Shown here in pieces: positions 12,098 to 18,791 of a stretch of DNA of 64,000 nucleotides. Both the position numbers and the translations under genes were made by a program. Each line of letters begins with the position of its first letter. The stretch's first letter is position 1. The stretch comes from Caballeronia telluris (GTDB lineage Bacteria; Pseudomonadota; Gammaproteobacteria; Burkholderiales; Burkholderiaceae): assembly GCF_001544495.1 (NCBI RefSeq), contig NZ_FCNZ02000003.1, forward strand, positions 248,001-312,000, in the 5' to 3' direction. Under the pieces are notes generated by a model, which searched no databases, had not been told where the DNA came from, and saw only the letters and a program-made list of their open reading frames with translations.

Positions 12098-13300
12098 ATG
12101 TCCAATCCGTCTGCCACGTCTTCACGTCTGAGCGCGCCCGAATTGCGCGCGACCGTGTCGCTCGCCGCGATCTTCGCGCTGCGGATGCTCGGCCTCTTCA
12201 TGATCATGCCGGTGTTTTCGATCTACGCGAAAACCATCCCCGGCGGCGACAACGCGGTTCTCGTCGGTCTCGCGCTCGGCGCGTACGGCGTCACGCAGTC
12301 GATGCTCTATATTTTCTACGGCTGGGTCTCGGACAAGTTCGGCCGCAAGCCGGTCATCGTGTTCGGCCTCGTCGTGTTCGCGATCGGCAGTTTCGTCGCG
12401 GCCGTCGGCCATTCGATGACGTGGATCATCGCCGGGCGCGTGATCCAGGGCATGGGCGCGGTGTCGTCGGCGGTGATCGCGTTCATCGCCGATCTCACGT
12501 CGGAGGAAAACCGCACCAAGGCAATGGCGATGGTCGGCGCCAGCATCGGCGTGTCGTTCGCGGTGGCGATCGTGGGCGCGCCGATCGTCTTCCATTGGGT
12601 CGGCATGAGCGGGCTCTTCACGGTGATCGGCGTGCTGTCGATTCTCGCGGTGGGCGTCGTGCTGTGGATCGTGCCCGATCCGCCGACGCATCCGGTCCAC
12701 GTGAAGGCGCCGTTCGCCGAAGTGCTGCACAACGTCGAACTGCTGCGCCTCAACTTCGGCGTGCTCGTGCTGCACGCCACGCAGACGGCGCTTTTTCTCG
12801 TCGTGCCGCGCATTCTGGAAGCGGGCGGCCTGCCGGTCGCGTCGCACTGGAAGATTTACCTGCCGGTGATGGGACTCGCGTTCGTGATGATGGTGCCCGC
12901 GATCATCGCCGCCGAGAAACGTGGAAAAATGAAGAGCGTCATGCTGAGCGCGATCGCGCTTATCCTGATCGGCCAGTTGTTATTGGGCGCCGCTCCTCAT
13001 ACGCTATGGTCGGTGGCCGCGATTCTGTTCGTGTACTTTCTCGGCTTCAACGTGCTGGAGGCGTCGCAGCCGTCGCTCGTATCGAAGCTCGCGCCCGGCA
13101 CGCGCAAGGGCGCGGCGGCGGGCGTCTACAACACGACTCAGTCGATCGGGCTCGCGCTCGGCGGCGTGATCGGCGGCTGGCTGCTGAAGGTGGACGGGCA
13201 AAGCGCGGTCTTCTACGCGTGTTCTGCGCTGGTGCTCGCGTGGCTCGTGGTGGCGGCGAACATGAAGGCGCCGCCGCGCAAGGTCCAGCGCACGGTTTAA
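12098..13300 (+). CDS. MFS transporter, YajR-like
   Basis: A 400-residue major facilitator with 12 predicted helices. The N-terminus ELRATVSLAAIFALRMLG and the following FMIMPVFSIYAKTI resemble E. coli YajR, an exporter of unknown substrate. The MFS A-motif is GWVSDKFGRKPVI. It lacks the C-terminal soluble YAM domain of E. coli YajR, ending after helix 12. The ATG at 12098 gives a normal cytoplasmic N-terminus; a longer in-frame reading begins inside uvrA and is unlikely. The gene is divergent from uvrA and precedes ssb, an order seen across Burkholderiaceae. Confidence 0.88.
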   Translation: MSNPSATSSRLSAPELRATVSLAAIFALRMLGLFMIMPVFSIYAKTIPGGDNAVLVGLALGAYGVTQSMLYIFYGWVSDKFGRKPVIVFGLVVFAIGSFVAAVGHSMTWIIAGRVIQGMGAVSSAVIAFIADLTSEENRTKAMAMVGASIGVSFAVAIVGAPIVFHWVGMSGLFTVIGVLSILAVGVVLWIVPDPPTHPVHVKAPFAEVLHNVELLRLNFGVLVLHATQTALFLVVPRILEAGGLPVASHWKIYLPVMGLAFVMMVPAIIAAEKRGKMKSVMLSAIALILIGQLLLGAAPHTLWSVAAILFVYFLGFNVLEASQPSLVSKLAPGTRKGAAAGVYNTTQSIGLALGGVIGGWLLKVDGQSAVFYACSALVLAWLVVAANMKAPPRKVQRTV

Positions 13301-13426
13301 TCGCAGTCACAGTCAATCGGATTCAAGCCGGCGCGGCGACGAGAAAGCGGAACTTCGGAGCAGCGAAGTCTTTTGCGCATCGTGCGGCGCGGCCGGCGGC
13401 AAAGTATCGAATCAACAGGAGAAATC

Positions 13427-13945
13427 ATGGCATCCGTCAACAAGGTCATTCTCGTCGGCAATCTGGGCGCCGACCCGGAAACCCGCTACCTGCCGAGCGG
13501 CGACGCCGTAGCCAACATTCGTCTCGCGACGACCGACCGCTACAAGGACAAGTCGTCCGGCGAAATGAAGGAACTCACGGAGTGGCATCGCGTGTCGTTC
13601 TTCGGGCGTCTCGCGGAAATCGTGAACGAGTATCTGAAGAAGGGTTCGTCGGTGTATATCGAGGGCCGCATCCGCACGCGCAAATGGACGGATCAGGCGG
13701 GGCAGGAACGCTATTCGACCGAAATCGTCGCTGATCAAATGCAGATGCTCGGCGGCCGCGGCGGTTCGGGCGCCGGAGACGACAGCGGATACAGCCGCAG
13801 CGCGCCCGCGGAACGCAGCGGCGGTGGCGGCGGTGGTCGCGCGCCCGCGGCCGGCCGTCCGGCAAGTGGCGGCGGCGGATCGAGCCGCCCGAGCGCGCCG
13901 GCCGGCGGCGGCTTCGACGAGATGGACGACGACATCCCGTTCTAG
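13427..13945 (+). CDS. ssb: Single-stranded DNA-binding protein
   Basis: A 172-residue SSB. The OB fold occupies residues 1-110 and starts [20 protein letters not shown], with the conserved W in [11 protein letters not shown] Gly/Ser/Pro-rich linker follows (runs of GGGGG). The acidic tip DEMDDDIPF ends the protein; it is the docking site for repair and replication partners. The ATG at 13427 has an AGGAG 5-9 nt upstream. An intrinsic terminator follows 32 nt after the stop. Confidence 0.97.
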   Translation: MASVNKVILVGNLGADPETRYLPSGDAVANIRLATTDRYKDKSSGEMKELTEWHRVSFFGRLAEIVNEYLKKGSSVYIEGRIRTRKWTDQAGQERYSTEIVADQMQMLGGRGGSGAGDDSGYSRSAPAERSGGGGGGRAPAAGRPASGGGGSSRPSAPAGGGFDEMDDDIPF

Positions 13946-13977
13946 CCCGGAACAACTACAGGAACGTAAATGACTCA

Positions 13978-14008
13978 AGCCCCGCCATTGATTGGTGGGG
14001 CTTTTTTC
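13978..14008 (+). terminator. Intrinsic terminator after ssb
   Basis: Stem AGCCCCGCCA / TGGTGGGGCT (one G-T pair) with a short loop and a run of T. It marks the right edge of the conserved uvrA-MFS-ssb block. The sequence changes character immediately beyond it. Confidence 0.88.
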
Positions 14009-14031
14009 ATTGTTGCGTTTTTCGTATGGCG

Positions 14032-14080
14032 AATACTCTACTTCCTAGAGTGTTCACCATCGAAAAGTGTAAACAGTGAC
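14032..14080. mobile_element. Possible IS21-type insertion-sequence end with flanking dyad
   Basis: A near-perfect dyad AATACTCTA-CTTCC-TAGAGTGTT (14032-14054) is followed by TTCACCATCGAAAAGTG and TAAACAGTGACC. The second part resembles the short repeats found near the ends of IS21-family elements, going by memory of their general form. ArsH homology in the neighbouring pseudogene stops exactly here. No transposase remnant is visible. The call is an inference from sequence style and position. Confidence 0.35.
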
Positions 14081-14562
14081 CATGCGCATCCAGCGGCCGA
14101 GCACACGAAGCGCGTTCACCGCGTTGAACGACTGCGAGCCGCCGCACACCTGCATGACCGCGAGCGTGCGTCCCTGGGTCGGGCGGATGCCGGCCGACTC
14201 CAGCGGGAGCCAGTCGACCTGGTTCTTGAACACAGAGGTGAGCGTGCCGTGACGCTCCGGGCTGCACCACACCTTCCTTCAGGCCACTCGGACAGCTTGC
14301 AGTTCGACCACCTTCGGGTGATCGGCCGGCGCGCTGTCGACCATCGGCAAGCCGTGAGGGTCGAACACTCGCGTCTCGGCGCCGAAGGCTTGCAGCAGGC
14401 GCTCGGCCTCGAGCGTCAGAAAGCGGCTAAACGACGTTGGACGCAGCGAGCCATACAACAACAAGATCCGGGTGCGTGCGCAGAGGCCGACGGAGGCTGC
14501 AGCTTCTCGCTGTCGGGAATGTCTACGTGAGCAGCGTTCAAATTCGGGAGATTCGAATAAAT
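14054..14562 (-). pseudogene. arsH: arsH remnant (NADPH-dependent FMN reductase for organoarsenicals), frameshifted and truncated
   Basis: ArsH oxidises trivalent methylarsenicals. Here its pieces lie in different frames. Residues like NLPNLNAAHVDIPDSEKLQ (about 14550-14490) are in one frame. RILLLYGSLRPTSFSRFLTL through APADHPKVVELQ (14470-14297) are in a second. LSEWPEG (14295-14275) is in a third. [13 protein letters not shown] through [15 protein letters not shown] (14272-14070) returns to the second. That implies a lost base near 14470, a shift near 14296 and another near 14274. The likely start position carries ATT rather than ATG. The C-terminal quarter is missing; homology stops at an IS-like end. 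It directly follows the acr3 stop, so it was once the last gene of the operon. Confidence 0.88.
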
Positions 14563-14577
14563 GACTGTGAAGGGCGG

Positions 14578-15639
14578 TCAGGCGGCTTCGTACCAGCGTT
14601 GCGAGCGATTGACGACCCTCACCACCAGCAGCATGACTGGGACCTCGATGAGCACGCCGACAACCGTGGCGAGTGCCGCACCCGAATGAAAACCGAACAG
14701 GCTGATGGCCGTGGCGACAGCCAGCTCGAAGAAGTTGCTCGCGCCGATCAGACTCGATGGGCCCGCGACGCAATGCGCCACACCAAGGCGGCGGTTGAGC
14801 AGGTAAGCGAGGCCTGAGTTAAAAAACACCTGAATCAGGATCGGCACAGCAAGCATCGCGATGACGAGCGGCTCTCGCACGATCGCTTCGCCCTGAAAAC
14901 CAAACAGCAGCACGAGCGTCGCGAGCAGTGCGGAAATCGACCACGGACCCAGACGGGTGACTGCGTGTTTGAAGTAGGCTTCGCTGCGGGCGAGCAGATG
15001 CTTGCGCAGCCATTGGGCGAGCAGTACCGGAATGACGATGTACAAGCCCACCGAGACGATCAATGTGCCCCACGGCACCGTGATCGAAGACAGCCCGAGC
15101 AGCAGCGCCACGAGCGGCGCGAATGCAACGACCATGATCGCGTCATTGAGCGCGACTTGCGAGAGGGTGAAATACGGGTCGCCCTTGCACAGTTGCGACC
15201 ACACGAAAACCATCGCGGTGCACGGCGCCGCAGCCAGAAGTATCAGTCCAGCGATGTAGCTGTCGAGCTGATCAGCGGGCAGCCATGCGGCAAATACATG
15301 TCGTACGAAGATCCAGCCAAGCAACGCCATCGAGAACGGCTTGACGAGCCAGTTCACCAGCAAGGTCACGCCGATGCCGCGCCAATGGCTACCCACCTGC
15401 GAGAGCGCAGAGAAGTCGATCTTTACCAGCATCGGAATGATCATCACCCAGATCAGCACGCCTACCGGGAGGTTGACCTGTGAGACTTCCATGCCGCCAA
15501 TCGCGTGAAAAAGTCCGGGAAAGACCTGTCCGAGGGCGATGCCCGCAACGATGCACAGCGCCACCCAGACCGTCAGGTATCGCTCGAAGAAGCCGATCGC
15601 CGGCGAGGCGTTATTGCGCGTGGTGTCCGTCGTGCTCAT
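14578..15639 (-). CDS. arsB: ACR3-family arsenite efflux permease
   Basis: A 353-residue inner-membrane carrier that extrudes arsenite using the proton-motive force. It has ten hydrophobic segments. The TM4 motif AAAPCTAMVFVWSQL carries the cysteine essential in ACR3 proteins, and the TM9 motif GASNFFELAVATA carries the conserved glutamate. This is the ACR3 fold, not the unrelated 12-helix ArsB fold, although it is often named arsB or acr3. Its ATG lies 29 nt inside the end of arsC, so expression depends on upstream translation. It is the intact terminal gene of the operon now that arsH is broken. Confidence 0.95.
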   Translation of the reverse strand: MSTTDTTRNNASPAIGFFERYLTVWVALCIVAGIALGQVFPGLFHAIGGMEVSQVNLPVGVLIWVMIIPMLVKIDFSALSQVGSHWRGIGVTLLVNWLVKPFSMALLGWIFVRHVFAAWLPADQLDSYIAGLILLAAAPCTAMVFVWSQLCKGDPYFTLSQVALNDAIMVVAFAPLVALLLGLSSITVPWGTLIVSVGLYIVIPVLLAQWLRKHLLARSEAYFKHAVTRLGPWSISALLATLVLLFGFQGEAIVREPLVIAMLAVPILIQVFFNSGLAYLLNRRLGVAHCVAGPSSLIGASNFFELAVATAISLFGFHSGAALATVVGVLIEVPVMLLVVRVVNRSQRWYEAA

Positions 15640-16147
15640 TTGATTCCTCGACGGGTTGCTGGCCGATCGCGCGCATCTCTTGCTGAATGGCGTTGCGATC
15701 GAGTACGTGCAGCGGGAGGTTCACGAACTGGCTGACGCGCGTCATGATCTGCCGATAGACCTTGTTGAAGACTTTGCGCTTCTCCTCGTCGGTGCCCACA
15801 CATGTAGCCGGATCCTCAAATCCCCAATGCGCGGTAATGGGCTTACCCGGCCAGATCGGGCAGGCTTCGCCGGCGGCCTGATCGCACACGGTGATGACAA
15901 AATCCATATGCGGTGCGTCGGGCGCCGCGAACTCGTCCCAGCTCTTGCTGCGCAGCTTCGACGTGTCATAGCCGAGCGCCGCACAGCGCTCGATGGCGAA
16001 TGGGTTGACAGTGCCGCCAGGGTGACTGCCGGCACTGTACGCCTGGAACTTGCCCTTGCCGAGTACGTTGAAAAGCGCTTCGGCCATAATGCTGCGTGCG
16101 CTGTTGCCAGTGCATAAGATCAGGATGGAATACGCCTTGGTGCTCAC
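15611..16147 (-). CDS. arsC: Arsenate reductase, low-molecular-weight phosphatase type
   Basis: Reduces arsenate to arsenite for export by ACR3. The 178-residue protein has the LMW tyrosine-phosphatase P-loop CTGNSARS, with catalytic Cys12 and Arg18. Candidate relay cysteines lie in VCDQAAGEAC near residue 90. I use the GTG at 16147 because the P-loop follows at the normal distance and the codon overlaps the arsI stop (GTGA). A longer in-frame reading to 16300 runs through arsI and has no homology. The C-terminus is extended and ends His/Glu-rich (NEHDGHHAQ). The reductant (thioredoxin or glutaredoxin) cannot be decided from sequence. Confidence 0.93.
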   Translation of the reverse strand: MSTKAYSILILCTGNSARSIMAEALFNVLGKGKFQAYSAGSHPGGTVNPFAIERCAALGYDTSKLRSKSWDEFAAPDAPHMDFVITVCDQAAGEACPIWPGKPITAHWGFEDPATCVGTDEEKRKVFNKVYRQIMTRVSQFVNLPLHVLDRNAIQQEMRAIGQQPVEESNEHDGHHAQ

Positions 16148-16605
16148 GAGCGCCTCTGCAAGGTGGCGATGGTTTCGGTGGGGGAGCAACACGCTGCGGC
16201 CTCGGCCTCTGCCGAGCGGTCGCGCGACGCTCCATAGACGGGCGCGGATTCGAGCGTATGGAAGGTCTCCCAAGCAACGCCTTGAGGATCGACCGTCCAC
16301 GCCTTCTCCGAACGGGCGTAGCAGCAGGTCGTATCCTCCTGAACCTGGACGGGGAGACGCGCCGAGGCGAATCGCGCGTTCATCTCAGCGAGTTCGTCGG
16401 CGTTCTCGACCTGAATGCCAATGTGATCAACCCCAAGCGGGGCGCCGCGCTGCGAGATGGCGAAATTGACGGCGGGATCCGTCAGCTCCCATTTGCAGTA
16501 GTCGGACTTGCTCACCGTCGGCTCAACATTCCCGAACAACGCACTGTAGAAGCGCGCGCTCTCGTTGAGGTCCTGAACCGACACGTGAATATGGATGCGC
16601 TTCAT
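16144..16605 (-). CDS. arsI: ArsI/CadI-family C-As lyase (glyoxalase fold)
   Basis: ArsI is a non-haem iron dioxygenase that cleaves the carbon-arsenic bond of trivalent methyl- and aryl-arsenicals. The 153-residue protein has two beta-alpha-beta-beta-beta modules of the vicinal-oxygen-chelate fold: MKRIHIHVSVQDLNESARFY opens the first and GVDHIGIQVE the second. Probable metal ligands are His61 and Glu113 (WETF). The vicinal pair Cys94-Cys95 in EDTTCCYARSEKAW matches the arsenic-binding pair described for ArsI. A second Cys pair (139-140) sits in the tail. The start at 16605 overlaps the arsR stop (ATGA). CadI-type cadmium binding is the alternative, but the ars operon favours ArsI. Confidence 0.88.
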   Translation of the reverse strand: MKRIHIHVSVQDLNESARFYSALFGNVEPTVSKSDYCKWELTDPAVNFAISQRGAPLGVDHIGIQVENADELAEMNARFASARLPVQVQEDTTCCYARSEKAWTVDPQGVAWETFHTLESAPVYGASRDRSAEAEAAACCSPTETIATLQRRS

Positions 16606-16958
16606 GCTGAATCTCCGCAGCAGTTCGACGGATTGCTGGCGTCGCACGGCGCGCCCGCGCAACAGTTCTCCGTCAGAAAGCCAATCAGGCTGTTCATGGT
16701 CCCGAAGTTGGCCGAGTAGAAAACATAGCGACCTTCCTGGCGCGCGGTGACGAGCTCCGCGTGCGAAAGATCCTTGAGGTGAAAAGACAGACTCGATGGC
16801 GCCAGTCCAACTTGCTGTGCGATCTCGCCGGCGGCCATGCCATCGGGGCCAGCAACGACCAGCGTTCGAAAGACCGCGAGGCGCGATTCATGAGCGAGCG
16901 CACCAAGCGCGCGTACAACGAGGTTCGAGTCCATGTTTGCAAGTTGCGTAATGTCCAT
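16602..16958 (-). CDS. arsR: ArsR/SmtB-family arsenic-responsive repressor
   Basis: A 118-residue winged-helix repressor that releases its operator on binding As(III) or Sb(III). The recognition region is VGLAPSSLSFHLKDLSHAEL (residues 50-69) and the wing is VTARQEGRYVFYSAN. It lacks the CVCDL motif of plasmid R773 ArsR; instead Cys99, Cys100 and Cys105 lie in the C-terminal tail. This layout resembles Acidithiobacillus ferrooxidans ArsR (Cys95, Cys96, Cys102). A further CysCys pair sits at 113-114. Either ATG (16958 or 16934, residue 9) could serve. It heads the operon and ends in an ATGA overlap with arsI. Confidence 0.93.
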   Translation of the reverse strand: MDITQLANMDSNLVVRALGALAHESRLAVFRTLVVAGPDGMAAGEIAQQVGLAPSSLSFHLKDLSHAELVTARQEGRYVFYSANFGTMNSLIGFLTENCCAGAPCDASNPSNCCGDSA

Positions 16959-16981
16959 GTTCGCAACGATAGTCCATTACA

Positions 16982-17005
16982 TTCGATAATTCAAGAAATG
17001 TCGAA
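16982..17005. promoter_or_regulatory. Candidate ArsR operator upstream of arsR
   Basis: TTCGA (16982-16986) and TCGAA (17001-17005) form an inverted pair with centres 19 bp apart, in a locally AT-rich stretch 24-47 nt before arsR. Position and symmetry suit an ArsR dimer, but the half-sites are short. Confidence 0.45.
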
Positions 17006-17158
17006 ATTAACGATCTGAGTCCGGCGCGCGCGCGGGCGCTCTCGAATCGAGGGTGTGCACACCTGGCTTGGCCTTCCTCTCGTGGGAAGGTCGATACTGA
17101 ATGCATCACGCAGGTCTGAAGGCCCGCCCGCCGGACTGCTTCAATCTCGGGAGTGGCG

Positions 17159-17377
17159 ATGAGGTGCTCACTGCACGGCGATGTGTTCGCCGCATTCAAG
17201 AGAGCGTGCGAGGAGCAGGAGTTCGAACTGGCCAAGCATTTGTTGCGAGCGCTCGAGGCAATTGCGCGGCAGCAGGCAAACAGTGACCAGCTCGATGCCG
17301 CCTATGCACTGCTGACCACGCCATGCGGCCGACCGCTGCGCGTTCACGCCTCTAGGAAGAAAGCTGGGTCGAATTGA
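17159..17377 (+). CDS. Small conserved-looking hypothetical protein
   Basis: A 72-residue, mostly helical, soluble protein (SLHGDVFAAFKRACEEQEFE, then AKHLLRALEAIAR). It has alternating charged and hydrophobic heptad spacing, no signal peptide and no membrane segment. GGGAG lies upstream of the ATG at 17159; a GTG six nt earlier (17153) is an alternative. I do not recognise a function. The reading shows the GC-biased third positions of a real gene, and it is divergent from arsR, so it may share that control region. It could be a small adaptor or a decayed gene. Confidence 0.5.
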   Translation: MRCSLHGDVFAAFKRACEEQEFELAKHLLRALEAIARQQANSDQLDAAYALLTTPCGRPLRVHASRKKAGSN

Positions 17378-17405
17378 TCACGATTCGCAGAAAAGGTACC
17401 CGCAG

Positions 17406-17621
17406 GTGGGACCTGCAATCACTTCAACCTCCCGCGCAGACTGCGCATCGACGATCAGTTCAGGGGCGATGCCCTCGGCCGTTGGGTGCCAAATCCTTAC
17501 AATTGCTCGTCTCGAAACCGACGGCACGCCTGTCCGCAAGCCGTCTGCCGTCGATGTTGACCGAAAGTCGCAACAGAACCGTTCTAAATCGCTACGCATT
17601 CTCGAAAAGCACGTGACGTGA
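17406..17621 (+). CDS. Hypothetical ORF ending in an intrinsic terminator
   Basis: A 71-residue reading with a GTG start and no recognisable family. Its last codons overlap the 5' arm of a good terminator that points the same way, which is the main support. Codon third positions are only moderately GC-rich. An opposing reading (17378-17656, minus strand) has similar quality, so the coding strand is uncertain. There is no signal peptide or membrane helix. Confidence 0.3.
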   Translation: MGPAITSTSRADCASTISSGAMPSAVGCQILTIARLETDGTPVRKPSAVDVDRKSQQNRSKSLRILEKHVT

Positions 17622-17639
17622 TCGTCACGGGCTTTTTTT
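17608..17639 (+). terminator. Intrinsic terminator
   Basis: Stem AGCACGTGACG / CGTCACGGGCT (one mismatch), loop TGAT, followed by seven T. It overlaps the stop codon of the preceding short ORF and isolates the region from the response-regulator genes downstream. Confidence 0.8.
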
Positions 17640-17920
17640 AACTCTCTTTTTGACAAATTCCTATGTGGTCTTAATCGTTGTATTCGAGTCGGAGAAAGGG
17701 ATTTGTCATCCTTCTTGAAACCACGCGCGCGTTCGTACGCGCCTAAAAAATTGACGAGTCTGTGACAGTTGATATCGATTTTGTCGGATATCCGGCTGAA
17801 TTTTCAAGCGCGGGCATCGAATAGTCCTTTGCTTATAGGGTGGTCGGCGATGACCTCCTAAATTGGCGTCTCTCTGGACGGACCTCACACGTATGACGGT
17901 GGGGAAATAGGACAAATCGT
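17640..17920. other. AT-richer intergenic region before the response-regulator cluster
   Basis: About 280 nt with no convincing gene and visibly lower GC than the surroundings. It holds TTGACA at 17650-17655 and two GATATC hexamers near 17771 and 17788. TTATAG near 17832 could be a -10. No single promoter pair has both good elements and correct spacing. It is the only long non-coding stretch able to hold the promoter and control sites of the regulator cluster. Confidence 0.5.
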
Positions 17921-18130
17921 ATGGATCACGAAATTACCGGCGTCTACTCTGGCGAAAATCAGCGGCAGGGCGTTTCTTTGCATATGCGTGCTCCTGAGTG
18001 GCCTGAAATGAGTCCAACCAGCGCATTTTTTAGGCCATTGATGAAAACGCAATTAATTAAACACACTGTCCTTTGGATTAAAGCTCGGATTGGCGAAAAA
18101 CAAAATAAGAAACTGAGAGGGCCGCTTTGA
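17921..18130 (+). CDS. Small ORF coupled to the first response regulator
   Basis: A 69-residue reading beginning MDHEITGVYSGENQ with ATAGGAC about 8 nt upstream. The C-terminal half is basic and amphipathic (KTQLIKHTVLWIKARIGEKQ). Its TGA overlaps the TTG start of the next gene as TTGA, the arrangement of translational coupling. No family is recognised. AT-rich codons (aaa, aat, tta) differ from the chromosome average and suggest transfer or weak selection. It may be a leader that controls translation of the regulator, or a small protein in its own right. Confidence 0.45.
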   Translation: MDHEITGVYSGENQRQGVSLHMRAPEWPEMSPTSAFFRPLMKTQLIKHTVLWIKARIGEKQNKKLRGPL

Positions 18131-18774
18131 AGTTACGTGTTGTGTTGGCGGATGATCATCCGTTCGTGTTACTCGGAATTCGTGCGACGTTCAACACCGA
18201 CGAGAGCCTGAATATCGTGGGTGAGGCCGTGAACGCCACGGCATTGATTTCGTTACTCAGCACCACGCCTTGTGATGTGCTCGTGACCGATTTCGCCATG
18301 CCGGAGCAAGGTCCGCAGCCGGAGGACGGCCTGCGTCTGATTCGCCGCGTGTGCCGGGATTGGCCCGCCATTCGTATCGTCGTGCTCACGAGCATGAGCA
18401 ATGTCGCGATCCTGCGTTCGATCCTGAACGCCGGCGCGCTCAGCCTGCTCAACAAAGTCGAGTCGATGGACGAACTGGCCGCCGCTGTCCGCTTTGCGGG
18501 CGTCGGGCGACGGTATCTGAGTACGTCCATCGTTGCGGCTCTGGCGGTCGCGGGTGCGGAAACAGACGCGCTCGCGGAAGGGCCGCGGCTTTCGCCGCGA
18601 GAGCTGGAGGTCGTCCGGATGTTCGCGAGCGGAATGTCGATCACCGAGATCGCCCGGGAACTCGATCGCGATGTTCGCACGATCAGCCGCCAGAAACGTG
18701 ATGCGATGAGCAAGCTCGGCGTGCGCAACGATCCTGGCTTGTTTGCGTTCGCGCGTGCCCACGGCTTGACCTGA
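18127..18774 (+). CDS. RcsB-like response regulator 1 (REC-LuxR/FixJ)
   Basis: A 215-residue two-component output protein. The receiver domain (residues 1-125) has Asp9-Asp10, phospho-acceptor Asp55 (VTDFAMP), Thr88 and Lys110. An eight-residue insert after the MP of the Asp loop resembles the GDKYGDG insert of RcsB. The C-terminal helix-turn-helix LSPRELEVVRMFASGMSITE then IARELDRDVRTISRQKRDAM matches RcsB more closely than NarL. The start must be TTG at 18127, since beta-strand 1 begins at residue 3 and no ATG fits; GAGAGGG lies 5 nt upstream. It probably receives phosphate from the hybrid kinase at 21,305-25,723. Confidence 0.9.
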   Translation: MKLRVVLADDHPFVLLGIRATFNTDESLNIVGEAVNATALISLLSTTPCDVLVTDFAMPEQGPQPEDGLRLIRRVCRDWPAIRIVVLTSMSNVAILRSILNAGALSLLNKVESMDELAAAVRFAGVGRRYLSTSIVAALAVAGAETDALAEGPRLSPRELEVVRMFASGMSITEIARELDRDVRTISRQKRDAMSKLGVRNDPGLFAFARAHGLT

Positions 18775-18777
18775 AGT

Positions 18778-18791
18778 TATGAAAATTCTTA
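18778..18791 (-). promoter_or_regulatory. Candidate RcsB/RcsAB-type box
   Basis: Read on the minus strand: TAAGAATTTTCATA. It matches the enterobacterial RcsAB consensus TAAGAATATTCCTA at 12 of 14 positions by my count. It lies between regulators 1 and 2, both RcsB-like. That these proteins bind the same sequence is inference. Confidence 0.4.

Noticed and set aside
17276..17287. AAACAGTGACCA shared with the IS-like end near 14,073, as a possible direct repeat bounding an island
   Set aside because: A 12-mer repeat is expected by chance many times in 64 kb, and the second copy lies inside a reading frame.
17378..17656. A 92-codon minus-strand reading (ending CGYLFCES) opposite the short hypothetical ORF
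   Set aside because: No family was seen and no ribosome site or terminator suits it, whereas a terminator points the other way. I could not exclude it fully.
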